A DNA stretch of 64,000 nucleotides from Consotaella aegiceratis (GTDB taxonomy: Bacteria; Pseudomonadota; Alphaproteobacteria; Rhizobiales; Rhizobiaceae). Below are positions 36,343 to 44,581 of the stretch, piece after piece. Each line of letters opens with the position of its first letter. Position 1 is the stretch's first letter. The stretch spans positions 62,001 to 126,000 of the forward strand of contig NZ_JAZHFT010000007.1 of assembly GCF_036541425.1 (NCBI RefSeq), in the 5' to 3' direction. The position numbers and the translations under genes were made by a program. The notes below the pieces were generated by a model, which was not told where the DNA came from, made no database searches, and worked only from the letters and a program-made list of their open reading frames with translations.

Positions 36343-36954
36343 TCACCCGGCCAGGAAAGCGGTGGCCTTCGCCAGATCCTCGTGCGTGTTTACATTGAAG
36401 AATGAATCGCCATGCGGCGCATGGTCGCTGGGAAGGAAATCGACCGGTTGGACGCCCGAGCGCGCCAGGAACGATCGAATCGAGCGGTCCGGAGTCTCCT
36501 CGAGATAGGCCGCCAAATCGTCCAGCCGGGCGAGCGGCCAGTAGGTTACGCTCGGCTGCAGGAGGCCTGAGAAGCGGGCCGAACGAACCTCGTCGCGCGG
36601 CCCGTCAAGCATTCGTTCGACGAGATCGAACGGCAGGAAGGGCGTATCGCCCGGCGTGCAGATGAGGCCGGAGACCTTCGGCTCATTCTCGCGCAGCCAT
36701 GCCACCGCGGCATCGAGGCCGGCGAGGGGGCCGGCAAAGCCGGCCAGCCGGTCCGGCACCAGCGGCAGGTTCAACGCTTCGAAACCGCGGTCCGGATGGG
36801 TTCCGACCAGCACCGGTTTCAGAACCGGCGCCAGACGATCCAGCACGTAGGCGATCAAAGGCCTGCCGGCCAGCGAGATCAGTGGCTTGGGCGTGGTGCC
36901 GCCCATGCGGCTGCCACGCCCCCCTGCGAGCACAAAGCCGGCGACGTCGCTCAG
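36343..36954 (-). CDS. mobA: Molybdenum cofactor guanylyltransferase MobA
   Basis: The product is about 203 residues. It has the nucleotide-binding start VAGFVLAGGRGSRMGG, KPLISLAGRPLI, an aspartate site in CTPGDTPFLP and a C-terminal FNVNTHEDL, as expected for MobA, which adds GMP to molybdopterin using GTP. No ATG exists at the expected place. A CTG at 36954, overlapping the stop of the glycine-zipper gene (CTGA), is the best position, and a GTG at 36933 would cut the first strand. The exact start is uncertain. The moaA gene nearby supports a shared Moco role. Confidence 0.85.
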   Translation of the reverse strand: MSDVAGFVLAGGRGSRMGGTTPKPLISLAGRPLIAYVLDRLAPVLKPVLVGTHPDRGFEALNLPLVPDRLAGFAGPLAGLDAAVAWLRENEPKVSGLICTPGDTPFLPFDLVERMLDGPRDEVRSARFSGLLQPSVTYWPLARLDDLAAYLEETPDRSIRSFLARSGVQPVDFLPSDHAPHGDSFFNVNTHEDLAKATAFLAG

Positions 36955-37157
36955 AGCCGGCTGCCCACGGCAGCGCCACCCAGTCCGCCGGCGACACCGC
37001 CGACGATGGCACCCGGCGTATCGCCCACGGCACCACCCACGACAGCGCCACCAACGGCACCGACGGCGCCGCCTGCGACCGTCTTTTCGGTGTGCGTGCA
37101 TGCGGCGGTCGAGGCGAGCGCGGCGCAGAGCAGGGTGGTTGTCATCAAACGCTTCAT
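36951..37157 (-). CDS. Glycine-zipper lipoprotein
   Basis: GGAGGC precedes the ATG at 37157; the product has 68 residues. The signal peptide ends at a lipobox-like STAAC (Cys about residue 20). The mature part is a glycine zipper (AVGAVGGAVVGGAVGD, GAIVGGVAGGLGGAAVG) that is likely to insert in or lie on a membrane. Such proteins are common and mostly uncharacterised in Rhizobiales. Its stop overlaps the presumed mobA start by a few nucleotides. Confidence 0.82.
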   Translation of the reverse strand: MKRLMTTTLLCAALASTAACTHTEKTVAGGAVGAVGGAVVGGAVGDTPGAIVGGVAGGLGGAAVGSRL

Positions 37158-37275
37158 AGTACGAGCCTCCGGGGCTGCTGCAACAGGGTTCAGCCTGACA
37201 ATCGTCGAGCCGGCGGCGCGGTTCCTTACGCCGTATGACAATGGCTATTGCCGAAAAGGGCCGGATTGGTGGCGG

Positions 37276-37752
37276 CTATTCGAGTGTCTCGGCCTTCAGC
37301 GTCATGGTGACGGGCCCGACGAGCGGATCGTAGGTGGAGCGGAGGTCCGGCGGATAGAGAACGGCGACGGAATGCACGAGATCGCCGCGAAAGATGTAAC
37401 GCTCGTAGAAGATCTTGTCGTTCCGGTAGCCCGAGACCACGGCCCAGCTCTTGCCGGAGGCCTTGTAGGTGACGTCGTCCTCGGCTTCCCGCCCGGCAAT
37501 CACATCCGCCGGTGTCTCGTTGCCGGCGTTTCGGCGGGCATAGATGTAGAGTTCGGCTCCATCGTCGGAGCGCCAGGCCATTCCGTCGCCATTGGTCGGC
37601 GCCGGCATGCGCTGCGGAAAGGCGTCGACCGGAAACGTCGCCGACGTGCCGAACCGGCTGTTGTGATAGGTCAGGTCGTCCGCGCGGGCACCACCGGCAG
37701 AGATCAGCACCAGGGCCGAGCAGACCGCCAAAAGCGCCGGTCTCTTCAACAT
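37276..37752 (-). CDS. Exported hypothetical protein
   Basis: The gene starts at one of three consecutive ATGs; AGGAGG lies directly before the first, so spacing favours the third (37752), giving 158 residues. A Sec signal peptide ends ARA (about residue 23). The mature part has YHNSRFGTSATFPVDAFPQ, GDGMAWRSDDGAELYIYARR and FYERYIFRGDLVHSVAVLYP, which resemble short uncharacterised periplasmic proteins in alphaproteobacteria. No domain is recognised. The first of the ATGs overlaps the moaA stop, so the two are probably co-translated. Confidence 0.72.
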   Translation of the reverse strand: MLKRPALLAVCSALVLISAGGARADDLTYHNSRFGTSATFPVDAFPQRMPAPTNGDGMAWRSDDGAELYIYARRNAGNETPADVIAGREAEDDVTYKASGKSWAVVSGYRNDKIFYERYIFRGDLVHSVAVLYPPDLRSTYDPLVGPVTMTLKAETLE

Positions 37753-37754
37753 CA

Positions 37755-38801
37755 TCATCCTCCTGTCACGCTCATATGGCGCGACACCGAGGGACGGCGA
37801 GTGGCGCGGTCGATGACGAAATCGTGGCCTTTCGGCTTGCGCCGAATGGCTTCGTCGATCGCCTGGCGAAGCGTCTCGTCGCCTTCGGACGCGCGCATCG
37901 GCGCCCGCAGATCGGCCGAGTCCTCCTGGCCGAGGCACATGTAGAGCATGCCAGTGCAGGTGACGCGGACCCGATTGCAGCCCTCGCAGAAATTGTGGGT
38001 GAGTGGCGTGATGAAGCCCAGTCGGCCGCCGGTTTCCGCCACTTCCACATAACGGGCGGGGCCGCCCGTCTTGAATGGAATATCCTTTAGGGTGAAGCGG
38101 TTCTCCAGGGAGCGGCGGACCTCGGAGAGCGGCACGTACTGGTCGACGCGATCGGCGTCGATCTCGCCCATCGGCATCGCCTCGATCAGCGTCAGGTCCA
38201 TGCCTTCGCCGTGCGCCCACTTCAGCATCTCGGGAATTTCGTCGTCGTTGAAGCCCTTGAGGGCGACGGCGTTGAGCTTGATCGAGAGCCCGGCGGCCTG
38301 GGCGGCGCGAATGCCTTCCATCACCTTGTCGAAGGAACCCCAGCGGGTGATCGCGCGAAACTTTTCGGCATCGAGCGTATCGAGCGAGACGTTGATCCGC
38401 CGGACGCCGCAATCCGCCAGCTGATCGGCGAAGCGGGGAAGCTGCGAGCCGTTGGTGGTGAGCGTCAGCTCCTCCAGCGCGCCGCTTTCGAGGTGCCGCG
38501 ACAGCGAGCGGATGAGATGCATCACGTTTTTGCGCACAAGAGGCTCGCCGCCGGTCAGGCGCAGTTTCTTGACGCCGCGCGCGACGAAGGCCGAGGCCAG
38601 GCGATCGAGTTCCTCAAGCGTGAGAAGGTCGCGCCGGGGCAGGAACTCCATGTCCTCGGCCATGCAATACACGCACCGAAAGTCGCATCGGTCGGTGAGC
38701 GACATCCGAAGATAGGTGACGCGTCGTCCGAAGGGATCGATCATCTCCGCCGATCGCGGCGTGGCGCCTGGACCGGCCTTGAAGTCTGGTGAAAAACTCA
38801 T
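37755..38801 (-). CDS. moaA: GTP 3',8-cyclase MoaA
   Basis: The ATG at 38801 gives 348 residues. It is a radical SAM enzyme with N-terminal cluster motif CDFRCVYC (CxxxCxxC), RLTGGEPLVRK (SAM-binding GGE) and a second 4Fe-4S site with CEGCNRVRVTCTG and then C in LYMCLG. It ends SVTGG with the C-terminal Gly-Gly needed for catalysis. It makes the first pterin intermediate of molybdenum cofactor from GTP. A further ATG at 38876 exists but adds unconserved residues. Confidence 0.96.
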   Translation of the reverse strand: MSFSPDFKAGPGATPRSAEMIDPFGRRVTYLRMSLTDRCDFRCVYCMAEDMEFLPRRDLLTLEELDRLASAFVARGVKKLRLTGGEPLVRKNVMHLIRSLSRHLESGALEELTLTTNGSQLPRFADQLADCGVRRINVSLDTLDAEKFRAITRWGSFDKVMEGIRAAQAAGLSIKLNAVALKGFNDDEIPEMLKWAHGEGMDLTLIEAMPMGEIDADRVDQYVPLSEVRRSLENRFTLKDIPFKTGGPARYVEVAETGGRLGFITPLTHNFCEGCNRVRVTCTGMLYMCLGQEDSADLRAPMRASEGDETLRQAIDEAIRRKPKGHDFVIDRATRRPSVSRHMSVTGG

Positions 38802-38922
38802 GACATTGCGGCGCGAGCCGCTGCTCCTTTGCTCGCTGATGTCGCGGAATGTGGACGTCACGACGGAGTGGGTCAAGCGCTCGGGCCGATCACGAAAGCA
38901 AATCGGAGAGGAGATCGCGGCG

Positions 38923-39288
38923 ATGACGGAGATGGCGAGCGCGCCGGAGGAGATCCGCGTGACGCGCGACCGCAGGACGCTCGTCGTTGGGTGGGCGGAT
39001 CATCGCAGCGAAAGCTATCCTGCTGAGATGCTTCGGGTGCTGTCGCCGTCCGCGGAAGTGCAGGGTCATTCGCCGGACCAGCGCGTGACGGTGGCGGGCA
39101 AGAAGGACGTCGCGATCGTCGACGTCGTCCCCGTCGGCAACTATGCGGTGCGCATCGTCTTCGACGACGGCCATAGCACCGGGCTCTACACTTGGCGCTA
39201 TCTGGTCGAACTCGCAGACGAGGGCGAGGAGCGCTGGCAGGCCTATCTCGACGAACTGGCTCAGAAGCGGCTGCGCCGCGAACCCTGA
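38923..39288 (+). CDS. DUF971 protein (gamma-butyrobetaine hydroxylase-like N-terminal domain)
   Basis: The ATG at 38923 follows GGAGAGGAG (38905-38913) and gives 121 residues. Motifs include IRVTRDRRTLVVGWADHRSE, YPAEMLRVLSPSAEVQGH and GNYAVRIVFDDGHSTGLYTW with YLVELADE, matching the DUF971 fold that is also the N-terminal domain of gamma-butyrobetaine hydroxylase, where it carries iron-sulfur or zinc sites. The stand-alone form has no firm function. It is divergent from moaA. Confidence 0.85.
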   Translation: MTEMASAPEEIRVTRDRRTLVVGWADHRSESYPAEMLRVLSPSAEVQGHSPDQRVTVAGKKDVAIVDVVPVGNYAVRIVFDDGHSTGLYTWRYLVELADEGEERWQAYLDELAQKRLRREP

Positions 39289-39307
39289 GCGCGCAGGGCC
39301 GCCGTGT

Positions 39308-40081
39308 TCACTCGCTGTTGCGGCGCGCTGCCAGCCGGGTGACGTTGTCGTCGACATGGAACGGCGGCAGGTGATCGAAAGCCGTCTTTAACGCGTCCGA
39401 CCAGCCTTCGGAAATCGTCGAATAGTAGGGGTCGCGCGCCTCGAAACGGCGCCGATAGCCCGCCTTGAAGCTGTCGGTCTCGTAGAACTGCATGTCGATG
39501 GGCAGGCCTACCGACAGATTCGAGCGGATGGTCGAATCGAAGGAGACGAGCAGCAGCTTGGCGCATTCCTCCAGCGACAGGCCGGGATCGTAGGTCCGGA
39601 TGATGATGGGGCGGCCGTATTTGTGCTCGCCGATCTGGAAAAAGGGGTTGTCGGGCCCGGCTTCGATGAAATTGCCTTCGGGGTAGATCGTGAAGAGCCG
39701 CGGCTGGCTGCCGTGGATCTGGCCGCCCAGGATGAAGGTGCCCGAAAACATGCCGTCGGCGTTCTGGCCGGTGGCGGCCGTCGAGGCGATGACCTCGCGC
39801 AGCGTCTCGCCGATCACCTTCGCCGTCTGGAACATCGAGGGCTGGGACAGGAACTCGGCCTCGCGGCTGGCCGGAGCCACGCTGCGCTGCTCGAGCATCG
39901 CAATGGTCGCCTGGGTGGTGGCGAGATTGCCGGCGCTCAGCAGGCAAAGAAAGCGGTCCCCCGGCACCTCCCAAGTTTTCATCTTGGAAACCACCGAGAT
40001 GTTGTCGATACCGGCGTTCGTCCTCGTGTCGGACATGAAGACGAGGCCGCGATCAACCTGGATCCCGACACAATAGGTCAT
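39308..40081 (-). CDS. Anbu-type proteasome-like peptidase
   Basis: The 257-residue Ntn hydrolase begins MTYCVGIQVDRGLVFMSDTR; removal of Met would expose Thr2 as the nucleophile. SDTRTNAG and SKMKTWE give the Asp and Lys expected in the active site. DRFLCLLSAGNLATTQ is the Anbu (ancestral beta subunit) signature. Anbu proteins form self-assembled oligomers of beta-subunit-like rings. Upstream alpha-E and ATP-grasp genes match its known genomic context. Its promoter may lie at 40130-40146 and beyond. Confidence 0.92.
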   Translation of the reverse strand: MTYCVGIQVDRGLVFMSDTRTNAGIDNISVVSKMKTWEVPGDRFLCLLSAGNLATTQATIAMLEQRSVAPASREAEFLSQPSMFQTAKVIGETLREVIASTAATGQNADGMFSGTFILGGQIHGSQPRLFTIYPEGNFIEAGPDNPFFQIGEHKYGRPIIIRTYDPGLSLEECAKLLLVSFDSTIRSNLSVGLPIDMQFYETDSFKAGYRRRFEARDPYYSTISEGWSDALKTAFDHLPPFHVDDNVTRLAARRNSE

Positions 40082-40129
40082 GACGGATGCCTCGCTCCTT
40101 CGAAAAAGGCAGGGTGGCGACGCCGATAC

Positions 40130-40146
40130 TGTCAGATTTTGTCAGA
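40130..40146 (-). promoter_or_regulatory. Tandem TCTGACA repeat upstream of the Anbu gene
   Basis: TGTCAGA (40130-40136) and TGTCAGA (40140-40146) are direct repeats on the plus strand at a 10-bp period, reading TCTGACA on the coding strand. They lie 49-65 nt upstream of the Anbu start and could be regulator-binding sites or overlap a -35 region. Confidence 0.4.
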
Positions 40147-40184
40147 ATAACCGCATACGCTGGTGCCAGCCTAGCCTGTCGCCG

Positions 40185-40209
40185 CGACGCCGCCAATATG
40201 GCGGCGTCG
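40185..40209. terminator. Perfect hairpin between alpha-E and Anbu genes
   Basis: CGACGCCGCC (40185-40194) pairs with GGCGGCGTCG (40200-40209) around loop AATAT. It is located 53 nt past the alpha-E stop. It lacks a U run in the minus direction, so it may attenuate rather than fully stop transcription. Confidence 0.5.
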
Positions 40210-40261
40210 AGATGTCGACAGTTTTTATCCAGAACCTTAGCCGAGCCCTTCGTGCGACGGC

Positions 40262-41212
40262 TCAGACGTAGAAGCCGTAGCTCTGGGCGATCTCGCCGGC
40301 CAGCCGGTTGTTGTCCCGGATGAAGGCCTCAAGAAATTCGTGCAACCCGCTTTCCACGATCTCGCCGGCATTCTCGTAGCGCGATAGCTGGCCGAAGCGC
40401 TCTCCGGCCGTGTGATGGCAGTCGTCCTCGCGCCCATAGGTGCGGGCCAGAAACGACAGGCTCTCGTGAATGCGCTCGTAGCTGTGCGCCAGCGAGCGCG
40501 GCATGCGCCGGTTGAGGATCAGGAAGTCGACCGTGTTCAGCGCGGTGTAGTCGCCGTGATATTCCCAGGTGTAGGAGCGATGCGCCGAAACTGATCGCAG
40601 GATCGAGCCCCACTGAAAGATGTCGAGCGGCGAGCCGACCGACGAATGATTCGGCAGCAATACCCAGTACTTGACGTCCAGAATGCGGGCGGTGTTGTCG
40701 GCCCGCTCGATGAAGGTGCCGAGATTGCAGAAATCGAAGATCTCGTTGCGCAGCTGGGTGCCGTAGAAGGTGCCGCGCACATAGGCGGTCTGGCGCTTGA
40801 CCAGCTCGAGGACGGCCGGCAGCTCGCTCTCGGTAACCGGGTGCGACAGGCGGCGGTTGATATGGATCCAGCCCTCGTTCAGGGATTCCCAGACGTCGCG
40901 GGTCAGCGCGGTGCGCACCATGCGGCCGTTGGTGCGGGCGGTCTCGATCGACGACAGCACGCTCGAGGAATTGTCGCGATCCCTCAGGAGGAAGTTGATC
41001 ACCGTCTCCGGCTCGAAGCTCTCGTGCTTGCTCCGGTAAACGGCTTCCACGCCGGCCGCCGTGACGATCGACTGCCATTCTTCCGGCCCGGCCGACAGAT
41101 TGGTCATCGAAATTCGCAGGCCGGCATCGAGCAGCCGCGCCATGTTCTCGGCGCGCTCGATATAGCGCTGCATCCAGAACAGGCCCTGGGCGGTACGTCC
41201 GAGAAGCGCCAT
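40262..41212 (-). CDS. Alpha-E domain protein (DUF403)
   Basis: The ATG at 41212 gives 316 residues starting MALLGRTAQGLFWMQRYIER with AENMARLL, the alpha-E signature (conserved Glu/Arg). The remainder is all-helical, including CNLGTFIERADNTARILDVK, a second conserved Glu-Arg-Ala-Asp-Asn repeat. Comparative genomics by Iyer and colleagues places alpha-E proteins with circularly permuted ATP-grasp ligases, transglutaminase-like proteases and Anbu in a predicted peptide-synthesis and processing system. It starts 1 nt after the ATP-grasp stop. Confidence 0.9.
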   Translation of the reverse strand: MALLGRTAQGLFWMQRYIERAENMARLLDAGLRISMTNLSAGPEEWQSIVTAAGVEAVYRSKHESFEPETVINFLLRDRDNSSSVLSSIETARTNGRMVRTALTRDVWESLNEGWIHINRRLSHPVTESELPAVLELVKRQTAYVRGTFYGTQLRNEIFDFCNLGTFIERADNTARILDVKYWVLLPNHSSVGSPLDIFQWGSILRSVSAHRSYTWEYHGDYTALNTVDFLILNRRMPRSLAHSYERIHESLSFLARTYGREDDCHHTAGERFGQLSRYENAGEIVESGLHEFLEAFIRDNNRLAGEIAQSYGFYV

Positions 41213-41213
41213 C

Positions 41214-42626
41214 TCAGTCCTCCAACACCCAGGTGTCCTTGGTCCCGCCGCCCTGGCTGGAATTGACCACCAGGGACCCTTCCTTGAGGGCAACGCGCGT
41301 CAGCCCTCCAGGCGTGATGCGAATCTTGTCGGACACCAGGACATACGGTCGGAGATCGACATGGCGCGGGGCGAGCCCGGCCTCGGTGAGGATCGGCACG
41401 GTCGACAACGCCAGGGTCGGCTGGGCGATGTAGTTGCCGGGGTTCTGGCGCAGCTTGGCCGCGAAGGCCTCGCGCTCCTTCGAAGAGGCGGTCGGTCCGA
41501 CCAGCATGCCGTAGCCGCCCGATCCATGCACTTCCTTGACCACGAGGTCCTCGAGATGCTCCAGCACGTAGGCGAGGCTGTCGTCCTCCGCGCAGCGCCA
41601 GGTCGGCACGTTTTCCAGGAGCGCCGGCTTGCCCGTGTAGAACTCCACGATGTCCGGCATATAGGAATAGATCGCCTTGTCGTCGGCAATGCCGGTGCCC
41701 GGCGCGTTGGCGATGGTGATCCCGCCGTTCTTGTAGACGTTCATGATGCCGGCGACGCCAAGCACCGAATCGGGACGGAAGGCGAGGGGGTCGAGAAAGG
41801 CGTCGTCGACGCGGCGATAGAGCACGTCGATCGGCTGGTACCCTTGCGTGGTACGCATGGCGATGCGGCCGTCGATCTCCTGAAGGTCGGATCCCTCGAC
41901 CAGCTCGACGCCCATTTGGTCGGCGAGAAAGGCGTGTTCGAAAAAGGCGGAGTTGTGGATGCCCGGCGTGAGCACGGCAATGGTCGGCGAGCCCTCGCAG
42001 GCCGGCGGTGCAACCGCCGCCAGCGACCTGCGCAGATCGCCGGGATAGGTCTCGACCGGCCGCACGCGGCAATGGGCGAACAACTCGGGAAACATCTGCA
42101 TCATGGTTTCCCGATTTTCCAGCATGTAGGAGACGCCGGATGGTGTCCTGGCATTGTCCTCCAGCACGAAGAACTGGTTTTCTCCCACGCGCACGATGTC
42201 GGTGCCGATGATGTGGGTGTAGATGCCGCCCGGCGGCTGGAAACGCTCCATCTGCGGCAGATAGGCGTCGTTGCCCTGGATCAGGCGGGCCGGGACCTTG
42301 CCGGCCTTCACGATCTCCTGGTCGTGGTAGATGTCGTTGAGAAAGGCGTTGAGCGCCCAGACCCGCTGCTCGATGCCCTGCGACAGCCGATCCCATTCGC
42401 TCTTGGCGAGAATTCTCGGAATGAGGTCGAAGGGGATGAGACGCTCGGTCGCCTGCTCGTCGCCATAGACGGCGAAGGTGATACCCGTGCGGCGGAAAAA
42501 CGCCTCGGCCTCGCTCGCCTTGGCCTTCAACAGCTCGGGGTCCTGCTGATCGAACCAAGCGGAGAAAGTCGAGTAGGGGTCTCGGACACCGCCTTGAGCG
42601 GCCCACATCTCATCAAACGGCTGCAC
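41214..42626 (-). CDS. Circularly permuted ATP-grasp ligase
   Basis: The GTG start at 42626 gives a 470-residue product. Characteristic segments are PFDLIPRILAKSEW, GNDAYLPQMERFQPP, IIGTDIVRVGENQFFVLEDN with LENRE, LTPGIHNSAFFEHAFLADQM, and the C-terminal ATP-grasp part KEVHGSGGYGMLVGP and LSTVPILTEAGLAPRH. They match the DUF404/DUF407 permuted ATP-grasp family, predicted amidoligases. It precedes the alpha-E gene in the same transcript. Confidence 0.92.
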   Translation of the reverse strand: MQPFDEMWAAQGGVRDPYSTFSAWFDQQDPELLKAKASEAEAFFRRTGITFAVYGDEQATERLIPFDLIPRILAKSEWDRLSQGIEQRVWALNAFLNDIYHDQEIVKAGKVPARLIQGNDAYLPQMERFQPPGGIYTHIIGTDIVRVGENQFFVLEDNARTPSGVSYMLENRETMMQMFPELFAHCRVRPVETYPGDLRRSLAAVAPPACEGSPTIAVLTPGIHNSAFFEHAFLADQMGVELVEGSDLQEIDGRIAMRTTQGYQPIDVLYRRVDDAFLDPLAFRPDSVLGVAGIMNVYKNGGITIANAPGTGIADDKAIYSYMPDIVEFYTGKPALLENVPTWRCAEDDSLAYVLEHLEDLVVKEVHGSGGYGMLVGPTASSKEREAFAAKLRQNPGNYIAQPTLALSTVPILTEAGLAPRHVDLRPYVLVSDKIRITPGGLTRVALKEGSLVVNSSQGGGTKDTWVLED

Positions 42627-42849
42627 GCTATACGACGCTCCCTTCCTGTTCTCTGTGATTAAAGAAAACGCGCCGTTTCAAAATCAAGTGGGCGATAAAG
42701 TCGAAATCGTTCCAGCCCCGTCGTTTGCTCCTTTAATCGGCAGGGTGCCTGCATTTTTGAAGGTAAATGCCCGCAAAATGCGCCGACCCTCGTGGTCGGA
42801 AACCGCAATGCGGATATGTGACCTTGCGGCAGAGGGGGGGCGATGCAGG

Positions 42850-44283
42850 CTATCCGTCGCTTCGCGCAACGGCCTCCCCGGCGCGGGCGAGGCCCCAGTC
42901 GAGGAGATGGCGGGCCGTCTCCGGGCTTGCCGCCTCGACATAGCAGCGCAGCTCCGGGGCATTGCCGGACGCCCGGAAATGCAGCACGGAACCGTCCTGG
43001 AGAATGCTGCGCACGCCGTCGATGCCGTTGACCCGCGCCACGGCGCCGACGGGCGCGAAGAACGTCGAGCGATAGTCCGCGTCTTCGGCGAGGCGAGCGA
43101 GAAACGGACCGCTGCGGTCGGCGCCGACGTGCTGCAGCCGATGAGCGGCCGTATGGCCTGTGCCAAGATCGTCGACGAGGTCCGAAAGCGGCCGGCCGCT
43201 TCGCTTGATCTCCGCCAGGACACTGACGATCGGCAGGATCGAGTCGCGCGTCGGCAGGGCCGAGATGCGCCGGCCGTCGCGCTCGAGATCCGAGCCCAGG
43301 AGAACGCCGCCATTGGCCTCGAAGCCGACGACGGCGGCGCCGGAGCCGGAGCGCAGCGCCTCCTCCATGCCGGCGATGACGAAGGGCGAGCCGACCCTGG
43401 TGCGGATCACGTCGGTGGCGACGCCCGAGGTCTCGATCGCCGAGCAGGACGTCACGGGCGTGACGATGGTGGTGAGCCCGAGATGCCGTGCGGTCAAAAG
43501 GCCGATCACGTCGCCGCGCAGGACGGTTCCCGCTTCGTCGGCGACGAGAGGCCGGTCGGCGTCGCCGTCGGTCGAGACGATGGCGTCGTAGCGGCTGCCG
43601 GCGGCCCAGCCGGCGATCAACTCGATGTCTTCGGGCCGATGGGCCTCGGTGTCCACCGGCACGAACCGGTCGGCGCGACCCAAGGGTCGGGCATCGGCGC
43701 CGAGCGCCTGCAACAGGTCGACGAGGAAGTCGCGAGCCACCGAACTGTGCTGATAGACACCGACGGTCAGACCTTTCAGCGCATCCGGTCCGAAGAAGTC
43801 GAGAATCCGATCGTGAAATGCCGGCAGCGCCGCCAGCGGCAGGCTGTCGGCCCCGAGGCCGGCCTGGGGGGCGGCGTGTTCGAGCAGGCCGGCGACGCCG
43901 GCCGCGATGGCGGCCTCGTCCGCCTTGGTGATCTCGCCGGCCGCGGTATAGAACTTCAGTCCGTTGCGATCGTCCGGGATGTGGCTGCCGGTGATCATGA
44001 TCGCCGGCGAGCCGCGACCCAAGGCCGCATAGGCCAGGGCAGGGGTGGGAACGGCGCCGCAGGACAGTGCGGTGAAGCCGGCCTCGTTCGCGGCCGCGAC
44101 GCAAGCGCGCAGGATGTCGGGGCTGCTGGCGCGCAAATCGTGCCCCAACAGCACCTCGCGGGCGCCGTTGCTCTCGCCCGACACGTGCCGGAGAAAGGCC
44201 AGCGCGTAGGCCGTGCTGGGCCAGCCGACGAGGTCGACGACCAGACCGCGCAAGCCGCTGGTTCCGAACTTGAGCGACGTCAT
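42850..44283 (-). CDS. Alpha-D-phosphohexomutase (phosphomannomutase-type)
   Basis: The 477-residue enzyme has FGTSGLRG at the N-terminus, the phosphoserine loop MITGSHIPDDRNGLKFY (Ser about residue 98), the metal loop STDGDADRPL, the sugar loop GFEANGGVLL and the phosphate site RASGNAPE. The order and spacing are those of PMM/PGM. It would interconvert hexose 1- and 6-phosphates for envelope polysaccharide. The phosphoserine loop usually reads TASHNP in PMM/PGM; here it is TGSHIP, a rhizobial variant. It stands alone, divergent from thrE. Confidence 0.9.
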   Translation of the reverse strand: MTSLKFGTSGLRGLVVDLVGWPSTAYALAFLRHVSGESNGAREVLLGHDLRASSPDILRACVAAANEAGFTALSCGAVPTPALAYAALGRGSPAIMITGSHIPDDRNGLKFYTAAGEITKADEAAIAAGVAGLLEHAAPQAGLGADSLPLAALPAFHDRILDFFGPDALKGLTVGVYQHSSVARDFLVDLLQALGADARPLGRADRFVPVDTEAHRPEDIELIAGWAAGSRYDAIVSTDGDADRPLVADEAGTVLRGDVIGLLTARHLGLTTIVTPVTSCSAIETSGVATDVIRTRVGSPFVIAGMEEALRSGSGAAVVGFEANGGVLLGSDLERDGRRISALPTRDSILPIVSVLAEIKRSGRPLSDLVDDLGTGHTAAHRLQHVGADRSGPFLARLAEDADYRSTFFAPVGAVARVNGIDGVRSILQDGSVLHFRASGNAPELRCYVEAASPETARHLLDWGLARAGEAVARSDG

Positions 44284-44581
44284 GAGTGCTTCCCCATTTT
44301 GCTCGCGGGCGTGAATTGACCGGTCGGCAGGCCTCCGGAGCGAGGCTGAAGCTTGTGTGACAGAGTGGCGCGCTGCGTCAAGGCGCCGGCGCTCGAGCTC
44401 TGACCTGCAAGAAATGCCCCCATGTAACCACCCCCCTACGATCGATGGCGGTCATGGGATAGCGTGTGCCGCCCTCAAAGAAGGGATTCGCGAGAGGTTC
44501 GCCCCGGCCGGCTGGTTGGCTGTTCGCCGCCGGTGTGCTTGAGACCTCGAACCATCGAGAGCTGAATCTAGGATCAATCGA
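44284..44581. other. Divergent promoter region
   Basis: A region of 298 bp between the phosphohexomutase and ThrE-type genes. AGGA before the ATG at 44582 is the probable ribosome-binding site. No other element was recognised. Confidence 0.35.
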
